NCBI GenBank assembly: GCA_039962225.1
Contig: JAMPKV010000005.1
Location: 248,001-312,000 of the forward strand
From: Microcoleus sp. AS-A8
Lineage (GTDB): Bacteria; Cyanobacteriota; Cyanobacteriia; Cyanobacteriales; Coleofasciculaceae
Reading direction: 5' to 3'
Length of the DNA stretch: 64,000 nt
Shown here: in pieces, positions 34,391 through 42,599 of the stretch
How positions within the stretch are numbered: the first letter of the stretch is position 1
Layout: every line of letters begins with the position of its first letter
The notes under the pieces: generated by a model
The model's input: only the letters and a program-made list of their open reading frames with translations
The model's database searches: none
What the model was told of the DNA's origin: nothing
Made by a program: the position numbers and the translations under genes

Positions 34391-35726
34391 AGTTCAGCCA
34401 GGTTTGAATTTCTTGAGCCAACCAAGCACACTCATATTCCGTCAAACCCTGACCAAAGGAGTATGAAGTGGAACTCACGCCTGTGAGCATCACTTCTGAA
34501 CTCTTTTTACTCCTAGAGCAACAGACGTATGAAAGCTGAGAAATCGCCCCTTTATAGCGACTGACACTATGACCAAACCAGCGCCACTCTAACTCAAAAC
34601 GGTTGCTGTTGCGGTCAAACGCCACGAGAGTGCGTTGGTAATAAAACCGGATGGCTCTAATCGCCAGAACAACCAGGAAAAACAAAAACGGAAAACTAAT
34701 CACAGGCGTCCCTACCTTCAAGGTCAACCAAAGAATGCCTGCCATGAACAGCGTCAGGTAACCGCCGAGTTGTAAGAGTCCTGCGTTGCCCTTTCCCCGA
34801 CGTTCAGGGATGAGAATGTGCAACCGTTCGGGAGACTTATCGACCTCAACGCGAGTCCCGTAGGGCGGAATCATTCTCCCCCCAGAGGAAGAGGAAGGCC
34901 GCCTAGAATTCGCTGGATGCTCAATACTATTGGATTGGAGTGCACTCAGGGCTGCTTTTGCCGTGCTAAACCGTCGTTTGAGAGAGGGTTCGGTGAGTTT
35001 TTCAATCCAGCTTACAAAGTGGGGACTGAGATTGACTTTATCGCTAAACTGAATCCGTAAATCATCTTGGGGTAAGTCCGCCGGAGCCATACCCGTGAGT
35101 AAATGAATTAAGGTGGCTCCCAGGGCATAAAGGTCAGAAGCCGGTACCGCTCTACCGCCAAACTGTTCCATGGGAGCATAGCCATAAGTCCCCACGACTG
35201 TAAAGGTGGCTCCCTCTTGTGCCGCTCGGTCTTGCACGGCTCCAAAATCCACCAAATAGACTTGCTGATCTTCACCCCAGATTAAATTACTCGGCTTAAT
35301 GTCCCGATGGAGTACGGGCGGATTTAACCCATGCAGATAAATCAGAATCTCTAAAACATCGATCGCGATTTGGCGAACTTGCTGTTCTGAAAAGCGTTTC
35401 CCCTGATTGAGCAACTCCTTGAGAGAGACACCAGGGATATAGTGATGCACCAAACCAAACCACAGCAAACGGTCATCAATCGAGAAATAATCGCGGTATT
35501 GGGGAATGCGAGGATGATTGAGCTGCTTGAGAACCTGTGCTTCCCGTTCAAAGAGTTTCAAATCATCCCATTGCACCTCGCCGCCAAAGGGCAATAGCTT
35601 GACAATTACGGATTCAGATGATATGGATTGCAAGTCATCCGCCAGCCAAGTTTGACGTCCTACATTTTGTCCTAATTGTTGTTTGAGCTGATAGCGCTCC
35701 TGTAAAACCTGTTCCGCTTGCAGCAT
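34383..35726 (-). CDS. Serine/threonine protein kinase, tandem copy 1 (two-helix C-terminus)
   Basis: 447 residues. Kinase domain at about 11-265 with catalytic loop HRDIKPSNLIWG, DFGAVQD and activation segment GTYGYAPMEQFGGRAVPASD. The glycine loop is replaced by LGQNVGRQTWLA, shared by all three copies. The C-terminal part has two membrane helices (about 315-365) and then a domain (RFELEWRWFGHSVSRYKGAI) unlike that of copies 2 and 3. First 120 residues are nearly identical to the next two genes, showing tandem duplication. Substrates unknown. Confidence 0.93.
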   Translation of the reverse strand: MLQAEQVLQERYQLKQQLGQNVGRQTWLADDLQSISSESVIVKLLPFGGEVQWDDLKLFEREAQVLKQLNHPRIPQYRDYFSIDDRLLWFGLVHHYIPGVSLKELLNQGKRFSEQQVRQIAIDVLEILIYLHGLNPPVLHRDIKPSNLIWGEDQQVYLVDFGAVQDRAAQEGATFTVVGTYGYAPMEQFGGRAVPASDLYALGATLIHLLTGMAPADLPQDDLRIQFSDKVNLSPHFVSWIEKLTEPSLKRRFSTAKAALSALQSNSIEHPANSRRPSSSSGGRMIPPYGTRVEVDKSPERLHILIPERRGKGNAGLLQLGGYLTLFMAGILWLTLKVGTPVISFPFLFFLVVLAIRAIRFYYQRTLVAFDRNSNRFELEWRWFGHSVSRYKGAISQLSYVCCSRSKKSSEVMLTGVSSTSYSFGQGLTEYECAWLAQEIQTWLNFK

Positions 35727-35844
35727 CTGATTCTTGCATCCTTATCCTTATCCCTAATCATTAGTCCAGCGTGATTCGTACTGATTCCGTAAGTAAATGA
35801 CTCAGAATTCATCAATTTTGTGTAAAGCGAAGCCGTATTTGGCT

Positions 35845-37023
35845 TCATAAAGCCTCAAGCAACGTGACTATTCCGAGCGCTGACAGACTGCCCCAAAAAC
35901 ACATGCCAGCAACCACCCAGCGTCGTTGATGGGCTTTGAATTGTTCAATACTCCGCCATCTTCGGCTTTTCCAAGCCCACTCATTGCCTTTAGCACCCAG
36001 TGCTAGTGCCATGATCAACTGGCAATTGGGGACATAGGAGAAAAGGCCGATCCAAACTTGATTGGTGAATGGCCAAAACCAAGGCATCAAAAAAGCGCCC
36101 CAATTCCAGCCTTTGATTTCATTGGGTACAGGTACCGCAGAATCCAAGATATTGCCATGTCCTGAATTATTCAATACCTGTCGTTCTATTGTTGAGTTGT
36201 CTTTGGTGATGCTGGGCGTTAAAGCGGATTCCAACGCCGAAAGAGCCTGAGCCGCACTCTTAAAACGTTGCTCAGGAGCAGGTTCAGTCAGCGTTTTGAG
36301 CCAGTTCACGACCTTAGGCGTCAGGGTCACTTGCTCTTCAAAACAAATACGCAGGTTTCGCTGTGGTAAATCAACGGGCGCAGTCCCTGTGAGCAAATGA
36401 ATTAACGTCACTCCCAGAGCATAAAGGTCAGACGCGGGTACCGCCCTACCGGAAAACTGTTCCATTGGGGCATAACCGTAGGTTCCCACCACGGTAAACG
36501 TGGCTCCCTCTCTCGCGCCTCGATCCTGCACTGCCCCGAAATCTACCAAATAAATGCGATCGTCCTCACCCCAAATAAGGTTGCTGGGTTTGATATCACG
36601 ATGCAACACGGCAGGATTTAGCTGATGGAGAAATTCTAGAATTGCCAGAACATCAACAGCAATGATGTAAACGATTTCGTCTTCGGTAAAGTATTTGCCT
36701 TGATTGAGTTGTTCCTTAAGAGAGATGCCAGGAATATATTCTTGCACTAACCCAAACCACAGCGATCGCTCATCAATGGAAAAGTAGTCGCGATATTTGG
36801 GAATTCGGGGATGGTTGAGTTGTTTGAGAACCTGTGCTTCTCGCTCAAATAGTTTCAAATCATCCCACTGCACCTCACCCCCAAAGGTCAGAAGTTTGAC
36901 AATCACCGATTCAGGGGGTGAGACTCCAATATCTTCCGCCAGCCAGGTTTGACGCCCCACATTTTGCCCTAGTTTGCGCTTGAGTTGGTAGCGCTCATTT
37001 AAGATTTGTTCCGCTTGCAACAT
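35845..37023 (-). CDS. Serine/threonine protein kinase, tandem copy 2
   Basis: 392 residues. Same kinase domain as its neighbours (HRDIKPSNLIWGEDD, DFGAVQDRGAREGATFTV, GTYGYAPMEQFSGRAVPASD). The C-terminus has a membrane domain starting GWNWGAFLMPWFWPFTNQVW and ending with KSRRWRSIEQFKAHQRRW and a last helix; copy 3 shares this domain. Compared with copy 3 it carries an altered helix (EDEIVYIIAVDVLAILEFL). Separated from copy 1 by 118 bp and from copy 3 by 68 bp, all same strand. Confidence 0.93.
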   Translation of the reverse strand: MLQAEQILNERYQLKRKLGQNVGRQTWLAEDIGVSPPESVIVKLLTFGGEVQWDDLKLFEREAQVLKQLNHPRIPKYRDYFSIDERSLWFGLVQEYIPGISLKEQLNQGKYFTEDEIVYIIAVDVLAILEFLHQLNPAVLHRDIKPSNLIWGEDDRIYLVDFGAVQDRGAREGATFTVVGTYGYAPMEQFSGRAVPASDLYALGVTLIHLLTGTAPVDLPQRNLRICFEEQVTLTPKVVNWLKTLTEPAPEQRFKSAAQALSALESALTPSITKDNSTIERQVLNNSGHGNILDSAVPVPNEIKGWNWGAFLMPWFWPFTNQVWIGLFSYVPNCQLIMALALGAKGNEWAWKSRRWRSIEQFKAHQRRWVVAGMCFWGSLSALGIVTLLEAL

Positions 37024-37091
37024 CTGGGTTGATTCCTTTGAAGCCCAACTTTTCTAATCCTAGCTGACAGGAATTGATTCAGTTATTCAAA

Positions 37092-38300
37092 CTAAAATAA
37101 ACTGAAAAGTGTATAGAGTGCAGGAATCCAAACCATAGGGATTCCAATGAAAAGACCGGCTTTCGTCCACGCTTTCTGATGGTCTTTAAATTGTTCAATA
37201 CTGTACCATCTTCTACTTTTCCATGCCCACTCATTCCCTTTAGCGGCTAATACAAATCCCATGACCGTACCAAGGATGGGGACAAAGGCGAACAGACCAA
37301 TCCAAACTTGATTGGTGATCGCCCAAATATGAGGTAAGAAAAAAGCGCCCCAATTCCAGCCTTGAATTTCATCCGGGATAGGCACAGAATTATCAAACAG
37401 ATTCCCCTGTCCGGAATTATTATTCACTATAGTAGAGGCCGTTGTCTGAAGACCAAATTCCGCCGAAATGTCTCTACCATTCGGATGCGGGTTGAGTTCC
37501 CTACCGGATTTCAACGCAGAGAGTGCCTCCGTCGCACTCTTAAAACGTTTCTCAGGAGCGGGTTCAGTCAGTTTCTTAATCCAGTTCATCACCCTAGGAT
37601 TCAGGGTTACTCGGTCTTCAAAACAAATGCACAAGTTCCGTTGGGGCAAGTCACCCGGTGCCGTCCCAGTTAGGAGATGAATTAACGTCGCCCCCAAGGC
37701 ATAAAGGTCGGAAGCGGGTATGGCTCTACCCCCAAACTGTTCCATCGGTGCATAGCCGTAGGTTCCCACAACCGTAAACGTCGCTCCCTCTTTTGCCGCG
37801 CGGTCTTGCACTGCGCCAAAATCCACCAAGTAAACCTCATCGTCCTCACCCCAGATCAAATTGCTGGGTTTGATGTCTCGATGCAGTACGGCGGGATTGA
37901 GTTGGTGGAGAAACTCCAGGATTTTCAGGATATCGACTGCAATCTTATGAATTTGCTTTTGGCTAAAGCGTTTACCTTGATTTAGCTGTTCCTTAAGGGA
38001 GATGCCAGGGATATATTCTTGTACTAATCCAAACCACAGCGATCGCTCATCAATCGAAAAGTAGTCGCGATACTTGGGAATTCGGGGATGGTTGAGCTGT
38101 TTGAGAACCTGTGCTTCCCGCTCAAATAGTTTCAAATCATCCCACTGCACTTCACCCCCAAAGGCCAAAAGTTTGACAACTACCAATTCAGTGGGTGAAA
38201 CTCCAATATCCTCAGCCAGCCAGGTTTGACGCCCTGCATTTTGTCCGAGTTTACGTTTGAGTTGATAACGCTCATTTAAGATTTGTTCCGCTTGCAGCAT
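37092..38300 (-). CDS. Serine/threonine protein kinase, tandem copy 3
   Basis: 402 residues and first in the direction of transcription. Kinase domain at about 11-265 with HRDIKPSNLIWGEDD, DFGAVQDRAAKEGATFTV and GTYGYAPMEQFGGRAIPASD; membrane C-terminus GWNWGAFFLPHIWAITNQVW, then AAKGNEWAWKSRRWYSIEQF. The linker between the kinase and membrane part (about 275-315) is the main difference from copy 2. The three genes probably form one operon read from an upstream promoter near 38300-38400. Confidence 0.93.
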   Translation of the reverse strand: MLQAEQILNERYQLKRKLGQNAGRQTWLAEDIGVSPTELVVVKLLAFGGEVQWDDLKLFEREAQVLKQLNHPRIPKYRDYFSIDERSLWFGLVQEYIPGISLKEQLNQGKRFSQKQIHKIAVDILKILEFLHQLNPAVLHRDIKPSNLIWGEDDEVYLVDFGAVQDRAAKEGATFTVVGTYGYAPMEQFGGRAIPASDLYALGATLIHLLTGTAPGDLPQRNLCICFEDRVTLNPRVMNWIKKLTEPAPEKRFKSATEALSALKSGRELNPHPNGRDISAEFGLQTTASTIVNNNSGQGNLFDNSVPIPDEIQGWNWGAFFLPHIWAITNQVWIGLFAFVPILGTVMGFVLAAKGNEWAWKSRRWYSIEQFKDHQKAWTKAGLFIGIPMVWIPALYTLFSLF

Positions 38301-38404
38301 CTCGCCCTTGATTCCTCACAAGCCTATTCACTCTACTCTAGCCAGAACTCCATTTTTGTACCTGAAAAAATCGGCTGGGCAGGGTTGGCAAGCTGAAGCG
38401 GCAA

Positions 38405-38538
38405 TATAGCAAAAGGCAGAAGGCAAACCGGAGATGAGAGTGAGGACAGAAGGCAGAAGGGTTTATTACTGGTAAGTGGTCGCCAGAGCCGTTAAAGAAA
38501 ATCCTAACCTTTATGGCGACTATGGCGACAGCTATAGC
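38405..38538. repeat. MITE-like dispersed repeat, copy 2
   Basis: About 134 bp with the same block order as 22495-22618: TATAGCAAAAGGCAGAAGGC, CCGGAGATGAGAGTGAGGAC, GTTTATTACTG, AGTGGTCG, GCCGTTAA, CCTAACCTTTATGGCGAC, GCTATAGC. A 9-bp TATGGCGAC unit is duplicated in this copy. Confidence 0.85.
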
Positions 38539-38557
38539 ATTCACTTCAATCCATGCA

Positions 38558-38584
38558 AAATCCCCCCTGATTCAGGGGGGATTT
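38558..38584. repeat. Perfect 13-bp palindrome
   Basis: AAATCCCCCCTGA (38558-38570), one base, TCAGGGGGGATTT (38572-38584). A related C-run/G-run hairpin lies after msrA at 60600-60622. It could act as a terminator for either flanking transcript or be a dispersed repeat. Confidence 0.75.
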
Positions 38585-38690
38585 GAAGAGGCGTTAGAGG
38601 TTAAGGTTTGCCGAACAGGCGCTTTACAGCCACCTGAATCGGTTATCGTTCACAACGAGCCGAAAAAAGGTGGATACCCTTTGGCTCCAG

Positions 38691-39761
38691 CTACGCTCGA
38701 CTTAAACTGTGGGCATGACCGTTGTGTGTAAAACGCTCTGCCAAAATTTGCTCATACACAGCCTCGTAACCCTCAGTCATGTGCTCCACACTGAAATACT
38801 TCAGGACATGATCCCGGCAAGTCTTACGGCTCAACTGAGTGGCGGGTGCGATCGCCGCTATACACTCTTCAACTGTTTCACACAAAAAGCCAGTTTGACC
38901 GTGGGCAATCACCTCTGGTGTTGAACCCATCTTCATCGCAATCACTGGCGTTCCCGTTGCCATTGATTCAATCATCACCAAGCCGAAGGGTTCGCGCCAG
39001 GTAATTGGGAATAGGGTTGCGGCTGCGCCTCCGAGCAAGTCACATTTTTGTTCGTGGGTTGCTTCTCCTAAATACTCAATCTGTTTGCCGTCAATCAGAG
39101 GCTTGATTTCTTGCTCGTAAAATTTCACATCGACGGCATCCACCTTACCTGCCATCTTCAAATGCCAGCCAGAACGTTTGGCAATTTCGATCGCTAATTG
39201 TGGCCCTTTCTCCGGAGAAATCCGTCCCACAAAGGCTAAGTATGGGGGGTCTTGGGGTTCTGGGTAAAAGTCGTATTGGCTCGTGTCAATCCCATTATGA
39301 ACGGTTGCCACGTAGTTCAGATTTAATCTTGGCTCCCGCTGAGCGTCGGAAATACTGATGTAGGGTTGTTTCCGGGCGTGGGTGAACAGTTTTTCGTTAT
39401 CAGGGGTAAAAATGCCGTGTAGGGTGTGGACGGTGGGCGTTTTTACCAAATTTCCATAGGGCAAAGCTGCACAGCCCATATGGGAGTGGATGATATCAAA
39501 CTCAGACGCCATCTCGTAAACCCGACTCATTTGCAGCATCTCGTAGATACCGAATTCCTTGATTGTGGGGTCGAGACGCAACGCTTGGGGGTGAACCGAT
39601 TCAAGTTTCGCTAGAGAAATCGAATCCCCAGAAGCAAATAAGGTGACTTCGTGTCCGCGTCTGACGAGTTCATCCGAGAGCAATCCGACCACTAGTTCAA
39701 TGCCGCCATAGGCTGGAGGAGGAACTCGCTCCCACAATGGCGCAACTTGTGCAATCCGCAT
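38691..39761 (-). CDS. Glycosyltransferase family 4
   Basis: 356 residues, GT-B fold. N-terminal donor/acceptor loop APLWERVPPPAYGGIE, C-terminal nucleotide-sugar domain with LAFVGRISPEKGPQLAIEIA and the E-x7-E motif EPFGLVMIESMATGTPVIA. I chose the ATG at 39761 (MRIAQVAPLW) because AGGAG lies 7 bases upstream; an in-frame TTG at 39767 is less likely. The acceptor is unknown; exopolysaccharide or glycolipid synthesis is possible. A 9-bp stem hairpin lies in its leader. Confidence 0.92.
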   Translation of the reverse strand: MRIAQVAPLWERVPPPAYGGIELVVGLLSDELVRRGHEVTLFASGDSISLAKLESVHPQALRLDPTIKEFGIYEMLQMSRVYEMASEFDIIHSHMGCAALPYGNLVKTPTVHTLHGIFTPDNEKLFTHARKQPYISISDAQREPRLNLNYVATVHNGIDTSQYDFYPEPQDPPYLAFVGRISPEKGPQLAIEIAKRSGWHLKMAGKVDAVDVKFYEQEIKPLIDGKQIEYLGEATHEQKCDLLGGAAATLFPITWREPFGLVMIESMATGTPVIAMKMGSTPEVIAHGQTGFLCETVEECIAAIAPATQLSRKTCRDHVLKYFSVEHMTEGYEAVYEQILAERFTHNGHAHSLSRA

Positions 39762-39789
39762 TATCAAACTCCTGTTGTTATCAGTCGGG

Positions 39790-39811
39790 TTATTCTCTGC
39801 CTAGAGAATAA
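39790..39811. promoter_or_regulatory. Inverted repeat upstream of the glycosyltransferase gene
   Basis: TTATTCTCT (39790-39798), loop GCCT, AGAGAATAA (39803-39811): perfect 9-bp arms, 29-50 bases upstream of the start codon. Could be an operator or an mRNA leader hairpin. Confidence 0.55.
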
Positions 39812-40230
39812 TGAACAGTACTCTGACTCCCTTAATCATCCGCACTGAGACGGAAATTACGAACACCTTATTCTTTCCCCAAAGGTTTAGCAATACGGGA
39901 AACCGAAAAGGAGACCGTTCGGTCAACTCTACCTCCGGGTTGATTGCACAGCCAAAATGTCTTCCCATGAATACCCTCTAGCGTCCAGTCTTTCATCCCA
40001 GTTGTGCTCAGGGCACAACCGTCGCAGACTCCCCTGATTTAAAATGTTTCAGGCATAAGGTAGATTCTCTTTGCTCATCCAGACAGATATAAAAACTAGC
40101 AGAGCAATTTTGCTCCATATTTTAATTGGCTTCCAAGCGTATGCCACTAACCCATTAGAGAAAGAATCTTTATCTAGAGCAATCCAGCTTTTTAAAAAAT
40201 CTTTGGCTACACGAGGGAGGAACTCAAAAG
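39812..40230. other. Divergent intergenic region, glycosyltransferase / histidine kinase
   Basis: No gene seen. GAGGGAGGAACTC at about 40212-40224 contains the ribosome binding site of the histidine kinase gene. An AT-rich tract at 40100-40200 is the likely promoter region. Confidence 0.4.
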
Positions 40231-41493
40231 ATGAGTGAGACTGAACAGGTACACTTAGAGTTACAGGCAGCTAATGCTCAACTCAAAAAGCAGGTCACTG
40301 AGCAAGCTGCCGAACTAATGAAAACCCAAAGACTTCTCAAACAAGAAATAGCTGAACGTCATAAGGTACAAAAGTCACTCATAACCCAGAACGAGTTAAT
40401 CCGCAATTTAATTAATTTCTATCCAAATACTATTCTCACTCAAGGTAGTTTTGCCGTCGTGACTGATGCCAATACCCTGGAAGCAATGGAGTCAGAACTG
40501 CAACAGACAAAAGAGCAACTTCGGGCAGTTTTAGATGCCATGCCAGGTTTTGTTTGTTGGGTTGGTTCTGATGGGAAATACCTAGGGGTTAACCAGTATA
40601 TGGCTAATACCTTCAATTTACCTCCAGATGCTTTTGTTGGTCAAGAACTGAGTTTTCTCAAAAATAGCCCTGAGTTTGCTCAATTTATGACTCAGTTCCT
40701 CGCCGACTCTGCCCCAACAGGTCACCACGTCGTTGAAGCAAAAGTCAATACCGCGACCCGACATTATTTGATTGCCACTCAAAAGTACCATCAGAATTCC
40801 CTTGCTGTTTCAGTGGGAATTGATATTACAGAACGTAAACTGGCAGAAGCCCAAATTCAAGCGTCGCTACGGGAAAAAGAAGTCTTACTTCAAGAAATTC
40901 ACCATCGAGTTAAAAATAACTTACAGGTAATTTCCAGCCTGCTCGACTTACAATCTCAGCAAATTGAAGAATTCACGATGCTAGAGGTGTTTCGAGAGAG
41001 TCAAAATCGCGTTAAATCAATGGCTCTCGTTCATGAAAAACTGTATCAATCTAAGAACTTTGCCAAAATTAATTTTGCTGAGTATACTGAAAGCTTGGTT
41101 AAATATTTGTTCAAAGCCTACGGATTAAATTCAGGCAATATCACCTTAAAACTAAATATTGATGAAGTTAATCTCAATATTGACACCGCAATTCCTTGCG
41201 GGTTAATTATTAACGAGTTAGTCTCTAATGCACTCAAGTATGCTTTCCCCGATAACCAAAGGGGGACAATCAGTATCTCTCTACACTCTGGGCATCACCA
41301 GCATTTGACCTTGATCGTCAAAGATGATGGCGTGGGTTTACCTATGGATTGGGACTTAAAAAATGTTAAGTCTTTAGGACTTCAGTTAGTGAAAGTTCTG
41401 ACAAAACAATTGAAAGGCACAATTGAAATTGATCGAAATAGAGGCAGTCAGTTTCGAGTCGATTTATCAGAGAGTCGAAGTTCAGAAGCTTAA
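40231..41493 (+). CDS. PAS-containing sensor histidine kinase (HisKA_2 type)
   Basis: 420 residues, soluble. Coiled coil at about 5-50, PAS domain at about 92-200 (LDAMPGFVCWVGSDGKYLGV, ending ISVGIDITERK-like), then HisKA_2 with EIHHRVKNNLQVISSLLDLQ (His224/225) and a HATPase (NELVSNALKYAFP, DDGVGLP). This family often phosphorylates stand-alone receiver proteins. The response-regulator gene starts 10 bp downstream and is the obvious partner. Confidence 0.93.
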   Translation: MSETEQVHLELQAANAQLKKQVTEQAAELMKTQRLLKQEIAERHKVQKSLITQNELIRNLINFYPNTILTQGSFAVVTDANTLEAMESELQQTKEQLRAVLDAMPGFVCWVGSDGKYLGVNQYMANTFNLPPDAFVGQELSFLKNSPEFAQFMTQFLADSAPTGHHVVEAKVNTATRHYLIATQKYHQNSLAVSVGIDITERKLAEAQIQASLREKEVLLQEIHHRVKNNLQVISSLLDLQSQQIEEFTMLEVFRESQNRVKSMALVHEKLYQSKNFAKINFAEYTESLVKYLFKAYGLNSGNITLKLNIDEVNLNIDTAIPCGLIINELVSNALKYAFPDNQRGTISISLHSGHHQHLTLIVKDDGVGLPMDWDLKNVKSLGLQLVKVLTKQLKGTIEIDRNRGSQFRVDLSESRSSEA

Positions 41494-41503
41494 AAGGAGA
41501 ATT

Positions 41504-42442
41504 GTGAGAGCTAGACTGTTAATTGTTGAGGATGAAGGAATTGTTGCCCTGAATATTCAAAGGAGATTGGAAGGGCTAGGTTATAATGTCGTGGCAAATG
41601 TGGCTTCGGGAGAAGAAGTGATTGCTGTAGTTGAAGAAACTCGCCCCGAATTGGTTTTGATGGATATTAAACTCGAAGGAAAAGTTGATGGAATTGAAGC
41701 CGCTGCACAAATTCGTACTCAATTCCAAATACCCGTTGTATATCTAACTGCTTACACCAATGAAGAAACGCTCAATCGGGCTAAACTTACGGAACCCTAT
41801 GGGTACATTCTTAAGCCTTTTGAAGCGAGAGATTTAGCCACAACAATTGAAGTGGCTCTCTATAAATATCAAATGGAGCAACAGTTACGGGAGAGAGAAG
41901 AGTGGCTGGCAACCACCCTAAAAAGTATTGGAGATGCGGTGATTACAACCGACTCTCAAGGCTTAATTACGTTTATGAATCCTGTTGCCGAAGCGCTAAC
42001 TTGCTGGAGTTTGGAAGAGGTGATGGGTAACGATTTAACCCATGTTTTCCAAACGATTAACGAAAAAACACGAGCTGTTGTTGAGAATCCGGTAAGATTA
42101 GCACTTCAACAAGGAACGATTGTAGGGCTAGAAAACCATACCTTATTGATTACTAAAGAGGGTACAGAAATCCCTATTAATGATAGCGCTGCACCGATTA
42201 AAAATGAGCTGGGAAAAGTCCTAGGAGCTGTTCTTGTCTTCCATGACAATATCGAACAACAGCAATCTGAAGCCCTTTTGCAAAGACAAAATGAGCGACT
42301 AGAAGCTGAGGTTGCCAAGCTGACCGAACAATTAAGTCAAGCCAACAAAGCCTTGAATCAGGTTAACGAACAATTACAAGCAGAAATTGCTCAGCGCAAG
42401 TTCTTAGAAAAAGAATTGGAATTGGCTCTTGAACAAGAGTGA
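41504..42442 (+). CDS. Response regulator with PAS domain and coiled-coil tail
   Basis: 312 residues. I chose the GTG at 41504 (VRARLLIVEDEG) because AAGGAG lies at 41494-41499; the longer frame starting inside the kinase gene is unlikely. Receiver at 1-120 (Asp54 in LVLMDIKLEG, Lys in YILKPFEARD), PAS at about 135-255 (SIGDAVITTDSQGLITFMNP), coiled coil at 258-312. There is no DNA-binding or enzymatic output, so it likely acts by protein contacts. Two-gene operon with the kinase. Confidence 0.93.
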   Translation: MRARLLIVEDEGIVALNIQRRLEGLGYNVVANVASGEEVIAVVEETRPELVLMDIKLEGKVDGIEAAAQIRTQFQIPVVYLTAYTNEETLNRAKLTEPYGYILKPFEARDLATTIEVALYKYQMEQQLREREEWLATTLKSIGDAVITTDSQGLITFMNPVAEALTCWSLEEVMGNDLTHVFQTINEKTRAVVENPVRLALQQGTIVGLENHTLLITKEGTEIPINDSAAPIKNELGKVLGAVLVFHDNIEQQQSEALLQRQNERLEAEVAKLTEQLSQANKALNQVNEQLQAEIAQRKFLEKELELALEQE

Positions 42443-42528
42443 TATCGAATCTGTTGGCATGGGAATACTATTTTTTAACGCAGAGGGTAACGCAGAGTGA
42501 CACAGCGTTTTTGAAGCCCAAGCTGATT
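42441..42528. repeat. Dispersed CGCAGAG-containing repeat, copy A
   Basis: Contains GAATACTATTTTTTAACGCAG, AACGCAGAG and CACAGCGTTTTTGAAG. The block order matches 56327-56430. It lies between the stop of the response regulator and the convergent ABC gene. Confidence 0.7.
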
Positions 42529-42599
42529 TAATTGCGATGCTAACGGATTCAATAGGATCAGGGGCTTTTTTTGTTTCTCCTTGTCTACCTATTCCCATT

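Larger units (their letters stand above)
38301..38690. other. Intergenic region holding a MITE copy and a GC-rich palindrome
   Basis: Contains the second MITE-like repeat (38405-38538) and the palindrome at 38558-38584. The frame 38513-38731 across the repeat is not a credible gene. Confidence 0.6.

Noticed and set aside
38513-38731. 72-codon frame across the second MITE copy
   Set aside because: It starts inside the repeat and ends inside the glycosyltransferase gene on the other strand.
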